A stretch of DNA of 64,000 nucleotides from Leptoclinus maculatus. Taxonomy: Eukaryota > Chordata > Actinopteri > Perciformes > Stichaeidae. Both the position numbers and the translations under genes were made by a program. The DNA is taken from the NCBI GenBank assembly GCA_032191485.1, contig JAVDOI010000002.1:9043120-9107119 (forward strand). Direction: 5' to 3'. Positions 49,059-60,346 of the stretch are shown piece by piece. Under the pieces are notes generated by a model. It worked only from the letters and a program-made list of their open reading frames with translations, searched no databases and was not told the origin of the DNA. Numbering within the stretch: position 1 is the stretch's first letter; each line of letters opens with the position of its first letter.

Positions 49059-49101
49059 GAGAGAGAGAGAGAGAGAGGGGGGGGGGGGGGGGGGAGGGGG
49101 G
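49059..49101. repeat. (GA)9 followed by poly(G)18
   Basis: A 43-base pure purine tract: GA dinucleotides run into 18 G (49077-49094), one A and six more G. Confidence 0.95.
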
Positions 49102-50490
49102 ATACAGCATGAAGAGATCGGTTTGTCAGAGAGTTCTGGACTGCGGCCGCTCCGTGTGTGAAAAGCAGAAGGGGATTTTCACTGTGGCAAACAAGTGCAG
49201 AGCGGCTTCTGTGAGGGTTGTGGTTCTATTCTGTAGATTACAGGACGGCACATGAGTTAGGGAAACTTTCAGCGGTCGTGTACTTCTTTCTTTTTTTTTC
49301 ACCATGGAAGTCGTCGGGAGACTTTTTGAAATCAGGGAACTTGTCTGACAACATTTCACTTTTTCATTCAGGAAATAAATATACATTAACGTCTCCATGT
49401 AGCAACATGAGGTCTCAAGTGTGCTAAACAATGTCTACAAAATGATCCCAGAACTTTGCATCTCATTGTTAAATCGTCCAGGTCAATTAGCAGTTTTGAC
49501 AAACGTCTCTGACTCACCTCTATTTTCTCTTTTCTTACTTACTTTCAATTTCTATATTGCTGTATTATAATGTGGCAATAGCTATTCTGTCTCTTGCTAT
49601 TTTGTGGTTCAAAAACAAACTAAAAACAATGCTATACAATTTGCTTTCATAGTTTTCAGTTTCTGTAATTGTATCATTGTAGTCACCAAGTTAATAATTG
49701 ATAATCTGGATTAACTGTTGTAAAGCTTATTTACAGCTAGTATGAGAGTTGGACTGCTTCTGTTTCTTTGTTGTAGCGATGTCGCCAGCTCCCAGAAATA
49801 ACTTGTGTGAGGGAATAACCAAAAGCAATGATGGACAAAACCACAAAAAAAGACCCAAGTAGAAATACACAGGTTTTCATTGTTAGGCACTTTTGTTTTG
49901 AAAAGTTCTACATAAATAAATCTGTGCTTTCTTACAGCAGAGCAATTAACAAAACCATTTAACGAGGCACATGTATACCTTTTTTAAATGAATACTGAAT
50001 CAAATAAAGTTGGAGCTTTTGCTGTGAACGTGCAACTATAAATCTTTCAACCTGAACTGTGAATTGTCAAGCATGAAGAAACTGCCAAAAGCTGATCCTC
50101 ATGTGCAGAAAAATGTTCATATGTCATCACCATCAATGCGCCCAGGGACTGTTTCAGGTCTGAGGTAGTCAGAGACTGTGAATTGAGGGGGTGGAAGGAC
50201 GACGGACGAGCTGTATGCGATGGGGAGAAGACCCACAGTCTCCTCGGTTCAAGCCACAATCACCACCGCAGTCTGCCGTGTTGTCAGAGAACATAAAGAC
50301 GGGTCAAAGGTCAAATGTGGACAGATTATGAGAGCGACCCCGAGATCTCTTAAATCAATAAGCCACTCTGCTATCACATACTTTGATGTTTATCTTAGAA
50401 ACTCACCATGGAAACCAATAACATGCAGCTCTGCATAATTGCATGAGAAAACTCAGGGAAAGTCTGCTGATGGCAGATTATTGAGAATGT

Positions 50491-50504
50491 GGGGGGGGGG
50501 GGGG
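50491..50504. repeat. Poly(G)14 tract
   Basis: Uninterrupted run; a second G-rich stretch (GGGGGGAGGGGGGAGG) follows at about 50518. Confidence 0.95.
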
Positions 50505-50942
50505 CTTTGGAGGTGATGGGGGGAGGGGGGAGGCAGACAAATTGACCGGCAATTACAGTAATCATCATTATGGATTTGTGTGTTTCATCTGACTAAGAAT
50601 GACAAAACCTTGTTATTACACAGAACTGGGACCAGGTGACATGGACGTGTTTGTCAACCAACCAGGCGAAAAATAAAGAGAGATTCAAAGACATGTCAGA
50701 GAGACACAGACAGTTAGACATGACCACACCTGATCGACAGCTAAAATCACCTCTGTATCACGTCGTGAGTGGACATCATGGCAGACACAGGGATGAGTCA
50801 CCGCCTGCAATCACAGACGGAGAAAGAATAACTGAAGAGAGAGCTGCTTGAGGTTTCCACCTTTGTATTTTCATGCAAATGATGCATTGAATTAGACAAG
50901 CTGAACGGGAGCTGCAGACTAGAAATACCCTTTGTAACACTT

Positions 50943-50991
50943 CCTCATTTAACAAATGTAAATTTTTTACATTTAATAAATGTAAATGAGG
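50943..50991. repeat. AT-rich imperfect inverted repeat
   Basis: CCTCATTTAACAAATGTAAA on the left pairs imperfectly with TTTACATTT...AAATGAGG on the right, around a TTTTTT centre. A small foldback; no function evident. Confidence 0.6.
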
Positions 50992-51235
50992 AGTAAATTG
51001 TTTTTATTGTTAAGGAAATCAATCCTTCGCTTGATTTGCATGTCAATATGTGCGTTTCCAAAAATGTCAGTGAGAGATATTCCAAAGGAAATAACATATA
51101 TCAATACCAGAGAAAAGTAGACGGAAAGGACTACAATATGTATTTGACAATATAATTTAATTTGTAATTATTACGATATGAGTATTGTAATGAAGAGGCC
51201 ACTGAAATCGAGGGAAAAGCTCAAAAGCGCATCTG

Positions 51236-51790
51236 AAGGCCCTGTCACACTATTGCGTATGAGAAAAACGTATGAGTTGCGTATGCAAATTCCCAAAACA
51301 ACTTTCATACGCACAAAAAAAACATGAATCGCCAGCGTATATGGGCAGCGTATGACCAGCGTACGAACTGCGCATTCGCAGCGTACCGCTATCACGTGAC
51401 AAAGTGCCGATATAAAGGCCCTGTCACACTATTGCGTATCGTACTAGCGTATGCGAGCGTATGAAAAATATCACTCATACGCTGGTATACGGTGACATAC
51501 GCTAGTGGTACGTTAGGCATAGGTTGTATACGTTTCAAGCGCGGTCGCATACGCTGGCCATACGTCAATCAAACGCTAGTTTTAAGTTAAATACGTTACT
51601 CATTCGTCAGGCATACGCCAAGATGTCTATATACGTTGCAGATACGTCAGACATACGTTAGAAGTACGTGACTCATGCGCTATCAATACGCTAGCTGTAC
51701 GGTACACCTTCATGCCAGCGTATGACCAGCGTACTCCACCTAACCACGAACGTATACGGGGACAACAATTTTCCACAGCAGGGTATGTCA
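51236..51790. mobile_element. TACG/CGTA-rich repeat element with direct and inverted repeats
   Basis: A 25-bp direct repeat (AAGGCCCTGTCACACTATTG followed by CGTAT) occurs at 51236-51260 and 51415-51439, 179 bases apart. A second exact 19-bp repeat, CAGCGTATGACCAGCGTAC, lies at 51346-51364 and 51716-51734. I count about 30 TACG or CGTA cores and about 46 CpG in some 510 bases. The first part carries mainly GCGTATG, the middle mainly CATACGC, and the end GCGTATG again, so the array changes orientation. Small palindromes recur: GCGTATG at 51279-51285 with CATACGC at 51306-51312, and AGCGTATG at 51456-51463 with CATACGCT at 51476-51483. No coding frame. It looks like a repetitive, possibly mobile element; the family is unknown to me. 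Confidence 0.6.
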
Positions 51791-52267
51791 ATATATATAT
51801 ATAGCTAGCGAACGTTATTAGCATCTTACCTTGGAGCAAACAAGCTCAAAGGCAAAGAGAAACTCAGATTACAACACACACACAGACACACACTGTGTGT
51901 GACTTCATTCTCTGCTCAGAACTACATTACTCCACTAAATCTTTACACAGCAAATAGTTGTTTGCTACTAATTTAATGGTCTGAATAGCAAATGTAGCAC
52001 CTTTGATGAATATAACTCTACATTTACAATATAACTACATTTGGACTTTTGAATGCTCTGGAGTTATTAGAAATGGTTGGATAACACATGTCGGAAAAAC
52101 ATCCTATGCAGCCACCACTGTAATCACAGATAATATAATCAGCGTTTCCTCTATAATCATTGCTCTGCTGCAGAACCTTGAAGGTCAGCTCATCTTAACT
52201 TTACGTTGGGGCCCACCCCCTTCATCAGCAAGGGACTGTAGCATTTATTCATCTACAAACAAACTGT

Positions 52268-52290
52268 ACACACACACACACACACACACA
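52268..52290. repeat. (AC)11 microsatellite
   Basis: Perfect dinucleotide run. Confidence 0.95.
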
Positions 52291-53006
52291 CTGCACTGCT
52301 ACTGCTATAAACGTACTGCTGACTTCATACTCATCTCACACACGCTCCCTCTCCCTCGACTTCACACTCGCCAATGTTACGGGCCGCTGGTGTTGAAACC
52401 ATTCATGTCACATCACCCCAAAAAAGCGCCTGAACTTCCTAAAAAACAAACGTGTCCTCAACTGAAATTTGACCTCCTCCATGTTGCTGGCCTTAGCTCG
52501 TCAGTAAATTAATCACGGCCCGTTATAGACACTATTGTCTCCCAGAATCCCCCCCCAACCCACCATGCTCTGATCGCCACCAGAGCCCACCACACACATG
52601 ATGTACAGTGAAAACGTGCACAGGCTCACCCACTCGTACAGTAAGGACAGACACATTCACACAAGAGCAAGTTCTTGGGAATCAATATAGTATAATATTA
52701 CAGTAAAACATGAATACGATATGGATTAGGCAGTTATGTTGACATTTTCTTCATTAATAGAAGTTGACCTGACTGCTACATGACCAAGGAGACATTAAGA
52801 GCATCGAGACATTTGAAAGGATTTCATCAACTAATCAAATCTTTGTACTTCCGAGTATATTTAGGATCGATATTGTAACACCTGAGATATACTTTTCGGA
52901 GAATGTTAAATTATACCATGTTACAGTATGAACGATTATTACAATGCAATACACCACATACTGTCCCACCTGATGTGATTAGAACACCACGGCCATCTCC
53001 AGCAGA

Positions 53007-53038
53007 GTGCTTCATGCATGAGCATGTGCATGAAGCAC
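53007..53038. repeat. Perfect hairpin, 12-bp arms, 8-nt loop
   Basis: GTGCTTCATGCA (53007-53018) and TGCATGAAGCAC (53027-53038) are exact reverse complements around TGAGCATG. With bulges the pairing can extend outward (AGTG with CACT; CCAG at 53000-53003 area with CTGG). The stem is shorter than a usual microRNA precursor unless the bulged extension forms. Function unknown. Confidence 0.7.
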
Positions 53039-54289
53039 CACACTCCACTGGCTCCCCGTATAGCCCAGATGGATCTTTCTAATTACCACAGATTAACACG
53101 GAGTGGAAATACCAGCCGAAAAACCTCGGGAGACAACCACCCCGACGCTGCCAACTGCTCAGACCTGGTAGCTCCAGCCGAGTGAAATCTGCAGGCCTCG
53201 GTGTAATGTTTCGGTCTCGAGCAGCAGCGGTCTGAATTGCGGTCAAACCACCAGCGACAACCGTTAACACGAGAACCAAAATTGGCCGCCGTATCAAACG
53301 CACATGTTGAAAGTTGACGGGCCGGCTGACAACCTGAAGATGTATTGTATAGGAAAATGACTGTGGGTAACGATGCAAGACCATGGATTTCAGATGAAAT
53401 ATAAGGCAGGATGTCACTTTTGTGAACTGCTTCTGTGTGTTTGACCTTTTTTACGCTAAGTAAGCTTACCTTCCAAAAAAACCGGCTTCACATTCACACA
53501 AAAAAAAAACCCACACTCCTCAGTGCAGCCTCAGACTTCAGTTGATCGTTTAGCAGCTCCACTCAGGCGGTTGAGGGTTTGGAGGTGTTTTCACACTTGA
53601 GCTGATTAGCTGGTTCTGAAGTTAAGATCACTTCAGAGCTGGTTTTTTTAGCCTCTCAAAATTGCTTCCGTACTCAAGAAGAATTTTCCGAACCACAGTT
53701 TTGATTTTTCACTCCAACTCAACAAAGCCACTGTTTTTGTCATTTCAACTCAGCAAACAAGGAAGAAAGCCCCGAGGAAATTTCTGTTTATGTTTGTTGT
53801 CACAGTGGATTTCATCGAGAGCATCGATTATATTGAGGTGCGTTTACAACCCACTGAAACTGCGCGTAGTTTTGCACTTTTCCCCCTACGCATGCACATG
53901 GAGGTAAGTTTATGACCAAAAACAGTCAGTGCAAGCTACAAAACTCTACACTTCCCTAACACACTATGTAACAAGAGGAGAAACTTTACAGTATGAATTG
54001 CTTTGTCACACATTTCAAATGAACTTAGACCATAAGGTTTTGTCTTTATGTAATCCCAGTCCACTTTTCTGGACTGCATCGGAGTTCAAAAGCAGTTCTC
54101 AGTCCTGCACACTTATCCACACGCTCATGTGGAAAACATCCAAAGACACTTTTCTGAAGGGCACTACAAGGACGGCTGATAAGGAGCGACGCTACGTTAC
54201 CCATTCATCCCCACCCCCCACCCCACCCTCCCACCTACCTTTTGTCCAAAGATTCAGACTCAGAATAATTTGGTTACAAGCCCACAATT

Positions 54290-54550
54290 AGAATAAATCA
54301 AATTCTCTAATGCATAATGCAGCAAAACACTCACTTGATTAGAATTACACTGGAGGAAGACGGGCTCGCCATGCATTAAAACAGTCCCTTTTGCATAATT
54401 AATGAGGCACTTGCTTACGAGTACCGATTACGAGGGGTACAATGGCGGAGTCCAATTGAACGCTGCAGCCATCTGCTCCAGAGAGAGAGGGGCATAAATA
54501 AAGCTGGATCAGCCGGCCCACATGCAGGACCCAGACCAGCTGTGTCTTTG
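54290..54550. other. Possible conserved noncoding block
   Basis: Repeat-free DNA dense in TAAT/ATTA and ATGCAT-type cores, with retained CpGs in the CGAGTACCGATTACGAGG part (54418-54436). The composition suggests a developmental enhancer; this is inference without alignment. No coding frame of note. Confidence 0.25.
54390..54403 (+). promoter_or_regulatory. POU/homeodomain-type composite site
   Basis: TTTGCATAATTAAT combines an octamer-like TTTGCAT with a TAATTAAT homeodomain core. GCAT, a 3-base spacer and TAAT is the arrangement known for class III POU factors. A related TAATGCATAAT occurs at 54308-54318. Occupancy cannot be judged from sequence. Confidence 0.3.
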
Positions 54551-56103
54551 TCGATATATGGAGCCATGAACAGGATGTTTCCGACTCGGATGCAGAGACA
54601 GGAGGGAAGAGGAGGAAGAATGGGAAGGAAACATGTCGGGACAAAGAGAGGACAAAAAAAAAGAGAGAGAGAATGAGTTACAGTGAGGACATGTGGAAGT
54701 TACTGAGAGAGAAGAAGCCATTTAGCCCACTTGGAACAATTAGTCAATATTTGAAAATGCCATAACATCGTGGTGAGATTCACATTCTACATCAAATTTC
54801 CTTGACACTATACGGTTAGAAATTTGCAAAACAAATAAATACATTTTAAAAAAAGAGAGCTATTCAAAACCAGAAATGTAAATTTTTAAATTCCTAAACA
54901 ACATCCAAATCAATGCAATCCAATGTCAAAACAAACAAACGAGAAGGCAGAATAAACAAAAGCACCAACAGTGAAAACATGGGGACAAACACACGAAGGA
55001 ATAACAAACAATCCTCGGAGCCGTAGAGAGGCCAAGACAGATAAAAAAACGCTCTTGATTGAGGGCTGATGACAGACACCCTGATGAAGAGATGAGCATT
55101 CAAAAAAAAAAGAAGAAGAAGTTGAAGCCATGATGTTCCATCTTGGCAGAAGAAGAGAGGAGGCAAGAAAATGGCAACAACTAAAAGCGCAGGGTCTGTT
55201 GGGATAGCTTAGTGTGTGTAGTTGGGGGCTGGCTGTTGGAATGTGTTTGACAGTAAATCACTTCCTGTGAGGGAAAGTGAAAGCATAAGGGAGGATCGGA
55301 GGAGAGAGGAGCCAGAGAGGAGTGTGGGGGGGCAAATCAGAAACATCTCTTGATTATTTCACTCAATAAATGTGCAAGGTATGCTTTAAAGCAAGCAAAA
55401 CAGGAGTCCGTATATACAGAAACATGATGTCGCTGTATACGACCGCGGCGGTTTAAATTGAGATAATCAACAGTCATTAGTGTTCAGCAGCAATCCTCTT
55501 TGTGAGCACGTCCATCAAGCAGCAGCCCGAGTCATAACACTGCCAATCCACCCAGAGCACCGGCAAGCACAGCGCAGACAACACGGAGATCTAACGGTAC
55601 GCCAAAGTCATGAAATCTAACATTTCGTAGCAAACTTGGACCGACTTCAAGCCGAGCTCCATGCTGAGGGCGACCGCAGTAAACAGACCTGTGGACAATT
55701 GCAACCAACCGTCCCGAGCAGAACTCTACTGTGTGTTGCAGCGTCAGGTATTTAGACCCAAAGTGAGCTTATTATATGGATTACAGAGAGGGAGCTATGC
55801 TGAGATGAGTTTTCACAAAGACAAACGGCTGCACAATAGATGGTGCTGCCCGCAGAGGTTTTTTTTTCTTCTTTTCTGTCGTTATGTCGAGTCTTGGATG
55901 GCCGCCTTGCTCAGTTTAAACAGAAACAGAAGACTGTAATGTAAACTGGCTGCTTATTCCTAAACAAAGGCTTGAAATGAAAATAGTCTAATGTGTTTGT
56001 TTTTTTAACTCCATCATTTTTGATCAAATGCTGACAGAAGAGAGTACATACATTTTTGTCTGAGCATGTGTGTGTATTGGCTTGGAAGATGGTGTTACGA
56101 GCA

Positions 56104-56107
<4 letters not shown>

Positions 56108-56180
<73 letters not shown>
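56108..56180. repeat. (GT)36 microsatellite
   Basis: Perfect 73-base GT run, the second longest array in the window. Confidence 0.98.
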
Positions 56181-56181
<1 letters not shown>

Positions 56182-57989
56182 AAGACGTAGAGGACCATTA
56201 GGTACTCTAATGCATGTCCTAAACCTATTGTCTCGGGCCTGATCATCGTTCACTCTGATCGCCCTCAACAGCAGAACCCTGTGAGCCTTTAAAAACAGAT
56301 TAATAAAAATAATTTTCTCCTCCCTCTGACAGCAGCCTGGAAGGCATTACAGCAGGCAGGCAGGCAAGCAGACCTCGGACAATCTCCAGGAGCAGGATTA
56401 GCAGCATTAACCAGACAAATTAGGGCCTCGGCTGCTTCACAAAAGGCAAGAGAGAAACTCCCTGACATTCATAAACAAATCTCCCCAAGTTGTTAATCTA
56501 ACTGCTATCCCACTTTTGAGGCCACCCGTGCTGAACGTGCCCTTATCCCTCCTTCCCCATTGGCTAAACCGGCTCAGCGTGCTGGAGTCAAGGCCGTGTT
56601 CCTATTTCAAGTGATGGAAAAACAAATAGGTGAGCGTAAGTGTATCGAGCAAAACTGGGTGTGAAAATAAACGACAACAACAGACATTACGCACCCCGGC
56701 AGAACAGTGCTTCATCTGTAGCCAGATTGCTTTTTGCAGCCTTATTTGCTTTATCAGTCAAAGTTAAAAAAATAAAAAAAAAACTCTCACCACAGATGTG
56801 ACATTGATAAATTCTAAGCTCAAGGCTGTTCTCATTTACATTTGCAATAAAACGGTCCGTGTGAGCAACGAGAGGTCGTGTGAGCAACGAGAGGTCGTGT
56901 TACGCCGCGTATCAAAGAACACGGCTCTTCTTCCGAGTGGATTTCTGTGGCGCCGGAGAAGCAGGAGGTTCTCTTCAGAGAGGTTGTGCTGCCGCTGATC
57001 ACAATCACAGCACCTCTGCACTATCCATCACGGGGGGGCAGGGCAACCGAGGCTGTCGGAGCAGGACAGAGGCCTCGAACCCAAATAACATCCGATGAGA
57101 GAGTAGAGTGACTCGTGATTGATGAAAATCTTCCCTCTCTACCTGCAGGAGGTGAAGAGAGGAGGTGCTGCTGTAAACAAAACCCCAACATGCCTCGATT
57201 TTCTACAGCTTGTTTGTCTTTGTGCTAACAGAGTGACTTCATTTCAGTGACCGGCTAATAAAAACCGTGCCCAGGGTCGGTTCCTCGTGCCAAATGTCTC
57301 TGGCTTATATTTCCACTGCACATTTGAATGTTAAAATTCAAAATAGCTGTTCATATTTTGAGTTATTCTAAGACTCCTGTCTGATGCCAATATAAAGTTA
57401 AACCGGCTTTATCAAGACGCACGTATGCAGATAAACAACTGGAAGTTGTATGTGTGATTTCTGAAGAGTGACGTTTTCTTTTCTCCACATTGAATATTAA
57501 CTTTCATATTAGAATGGCAGAAAACACAAGATCTGTCACCTTGCATTTGCATCGAAGTCTGTCAACCAGAGAGCTTGTTCTTCGAGTCTCACTGAACCCA
57601 ATAACACAGCAGTGGTTCCTATTAAAACAACACAAATATGGAAACACAGAATTTGCTACAAAATATGGAATACAATACTAACAGATGTCATAGAGGGCCT
57701 ATGCTATTGTTATGATCGTACCTGAAATTTAAACACAGCTGCCCAACTGGGCTGTTTGATTAACTGTGTTGTTCGTGCCTGAAAAAGTTAAGAATCATTC
57801 GTATACATCAGTCAAATAAGAGCTGGAATGTAAATAGAGGATTCACCATAAACACTCGAGAGTCCAGATTTGAGGGAAGTGAACACACGGCTGAAGGAAA
57901 GAAAACTGTATTGACAGAGTAAATGCAGCAGATTTAACTCTGTCGAAGAACAGACAGAAACAATCAAGAGCAGAGAATCAAATACTCAC
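56181..57989. other. Noncoding; no gene recognised
   Basis: 56320-56480 is complex and repeat-free apart from (GGCA) units near 56356-56370. Contains a 19-bp tandem duplication listed separately. The 63-codon ORF at 57490-57681 is unrecognised. Confidence 0.5.
56859..56896. repeat. 19-bp perfect tandem duplication
   Basis: GTGTGAGCAACGAGAGGTC is present twice in direct succession (56859-56877 and 56878-56896). Likely a recent slippage or copy error. Confidence 0.95.
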
Positions 57990-58054
57990 GATGAAAAACA
58001 CTTCAACAAGGTCGTGACACAAACTGGTGCGTTGGGACGCACGTGACGCATCTC
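57990..58054 (-). CDS. Candidate internal exon, 65 nt, product unknown
   Basis: On the minus strand a long pyrimidine-rich acceptor (CCCATAATTCCTGTGGTTTGGCAG, 58055 upward) precedes a frame open in phase 0 for 21 codons (EMRHVRPNAPVCVTTLLKCF then S), which ends in TC at a donor ATC|GTGAGTAT. Codon use includes several CpG codons (CGT, CGA-type) that are retained, as is common in exons. The peptide matches no family I know. It exits with two bases, which suits the one-base-leading frame of 27733-27790 on the same strand. The 30-kb gap and lack of homology leave this weak. Confidence 0.25.
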
Positions 58055-58359
58055 CTGCCAAACCACAGGAATTATGGGAAGATAAGGTTGGCCCGCGGCA
58101 GTAAACCCACGCTGTGCCCCGAATGCAATCAAACAATGACTCTCAAGCCACTTCATATTCTTTAAACATAGCCAGACTGCAGTTGATTTTCGCTCGGAGG
58201 AATAATCAATCATACTCGTGAGTCACCATCAACATCATAAGCACCTAATGAGTCTTCGGGGTGACTAAGTGTCTCGACGACAATTTCTACTCCCATCAGA
58301 CAGCTAGCCGCGTACGACTTTGTCATTAGTCACCACGTAGGGCCGGTTTAATCAGCAGA

Positions 58360-58380
58360 AACACACACACACACACACAC
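58360..58380. repeat. (AC)10 microsatellite
   Basis: Perfect dinucleotide run. Confidence 0.95.
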
Positions 58381-59998
58381 TAACATAAAAGGGGCAAGGC
58401 TCTGCTGCTCCTCAAAGTTCTCCTCCATCAGTAGTAGTAGAAGAAGAATCAACATCCCTGGACTGACATGTGGAGCCAGAGTGAAGCATTTCATACCCTG
58501 CCATGTGCTCAGCGGGTCGCCCACTTGTAATCTAGTGTTGAGAGCCGTCGGGAGGGAATCTCCGCAGGATCTGGATGCAGTCGTCAGGCCTGATTTTATC
58601 CTTTCGAGCCACATTTGGTGTCTGACATGCTGTGGAATGCAGAGCAGACCGCCGTTTTCCCACCATGAGAGGCACGGACCACGGGATGAATGGTGGGAGT
58701 TGTGAATATAAAAAAGCTCATCATATTGGAGGATAATACCCGCTTAAATACATTTTTCAAACACAAACACAAAGATTAAGCCTCATATTAAAGTCGTATT
58801 GCTTGTAAAAACGTCTCCGGATGAATTATCAACAAGAATACAGAAAAAATGTTTTTCATTAAAATGTATTTATATATTTAAAGTATGCCCTCAAGAGTTA
58901 CGATAGCTGCCAGATGCACATGGTCATCATGAGAGTAAAACTGTAAGGGAGAACAGAAGAAGTAATGATGACAGGACAAGGGTACAGTAAGACTTTTTTT
59001 TCCCCCTTAATCTGATTATTTTTGTTCTTGACTTATTCTTTTCGTTCTGCGGTTGTATCACAGTGCGGTGGGAACCACATGGAGTCTGATGCACAGAGTC
59101 AAAACACACATGCATACTTAACAAACCACACACAATGCTGGAGAGAATGCGGGGGACTGTTTAGGTCTGCTGTGCCGACTGTAAAGTCAACAACGTGATA
59201 TTTTAACTGTAGTGGGCATACTTGGCATGTCGGCGGCAGTGAAGTGCAAACGTTCACAAGAGCCGTTTGAACTCAGAACTCATGTGATGTTGTGTCAGTA
59301 AACTGACAACAGCGTGCTGATGTACGTTTCCCATGATGGATTAAAAGAGGCTTTCTTTAGGATCCCCTTTTATATTTGGATTTCACTTTTTGATTTCCTG
59401 CCACAAGTAATGTGAAAAACCAAAAAGGGATTTTCACAGAGGGAATCTACATTGTCAAAACCAAAAAGCCTAAAGGGAAGGAATGGATTTAACAGCGTGT
59501 CTGTTCTTTATGCAAGCAACACATGTTAGCGTATCCGGCCAGCTAGCTCACTACGCCATTGTTACCTCGTTCGAGATAAGTACATCCACAGTCTATGTGA
59601 AAGAGAAACATGATTAGCAGCAGAATGAACACAAATGTGCAGCCCGAGCCGAACTCTACGCTGCTTTAAAGAACAATGCTGCTGATGTGTTGCTTTGTTT
59701 TCTACCTCATCAGGATGTTGACTAGAAGAGCTTTACCGTCAGCCTTTAAGTGCAATATTGTGTTTATTTAGCCATCAAGTTCATATTTTCACACCCTTTT
59801 ACAAGATTCTTTTTTTAATGATTCAGCTGGAAACATTAAAAAGTCAGCTGTAGACAGATGTTGTTTTCAACTTAATTAGTTGCAGCTAATAGAAAGTGCT
59901 ACTGCCAGAAAATTGACAGTCGCTAGCAAGACATGAGAACCTCGACTAAAATGTAAGAGTTATTGTTTGAAAGAAAGTTTGAGTTAATGTTAAACTGT

Positions 59999-60014
59999 GG
60001 GGGGGGGGGGGGGG
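59999..60014. repeat. Poly(G)16 tract
   Basis: Uninterrupted run. Confidence 0.95.
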
Positions 60015-60326
60015 TCGAGGACTAGCAGACTGATGCACAGGGCCAGCATTATGTCATTATCCAAGTTGATAATTCAGGTTTATTTTACAGAAAGGCTTTT
60101 GCTTGAGAATCTTTTTTGTACATTGTGAGTAAAAACATAACTCATCTCAATATTGTTCAGAAGCCAGCATCATGTTGAGGTCTGGGAAGTCGTACAGGCA
60201 GATGGAGGACGTGTCCTCTCTGCCACCCACACCTCCACAGGACTCACTCAGTGCATGCTGGGACAAAGCTAAAGGCCCAACTCTTTAAAAAAAAAAAACT
60301 CAGTAAATTGTCTTTTTCTCGCTCTC

Positions 60327-60346
60327 TGTGTGTGTGTGTGTGTGTG
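60327..60346. repeat. (GT)10 microsatellite
   Basis: Perfect run after CTCTCT. Confidence 0.95.

Larger units (their letters stand above)
48061..51235. other. Noncoding; no gene recognised
   Basis: Purine-rich patch at 48680-48740 and two poly(G) runs. A 24-base minus-strand segment at 50405-50428 has splice-like ends but is too short to weigh. A small AT-rich foldback lies at 50943-50991. AT-rich from 49440 to 50040. Confidence 0.5.
51791..56107. other. Noncoding; no gene recognised
   Basis: The 169-codon plus-strand ORF at 52003-52512 runs through a CA array and shows no domain. 53079-53417 on the minus strand is open for 112 codons, with a VLVLTVVAGG stretch but no recognised family. Purine-rich patch at 54595-54715 and AT-rich DNA at 54740-54900. 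Confidence 0.5.

Noticed and set aside
50405..50428. 24-nt minus-strand segment with acceptor and donor
   Set aside because: Too short to weigh, lies next to poly(G) and AT-rich DNA, and such pairs recur by chance.
52003..52512. 169-codon plus-strand ORF
   Set aside because: Runs through a CA microsatellite and has no domain, splice sites or start context.
56687..56887. YQCHICGESF in a minus-strand ORF, resembling the first half of a C2H2 zinc finger
   Set aside because: No His pair or linker follows, and the next residues come from a poly(A)/(T) run; a chance match to a short motif.
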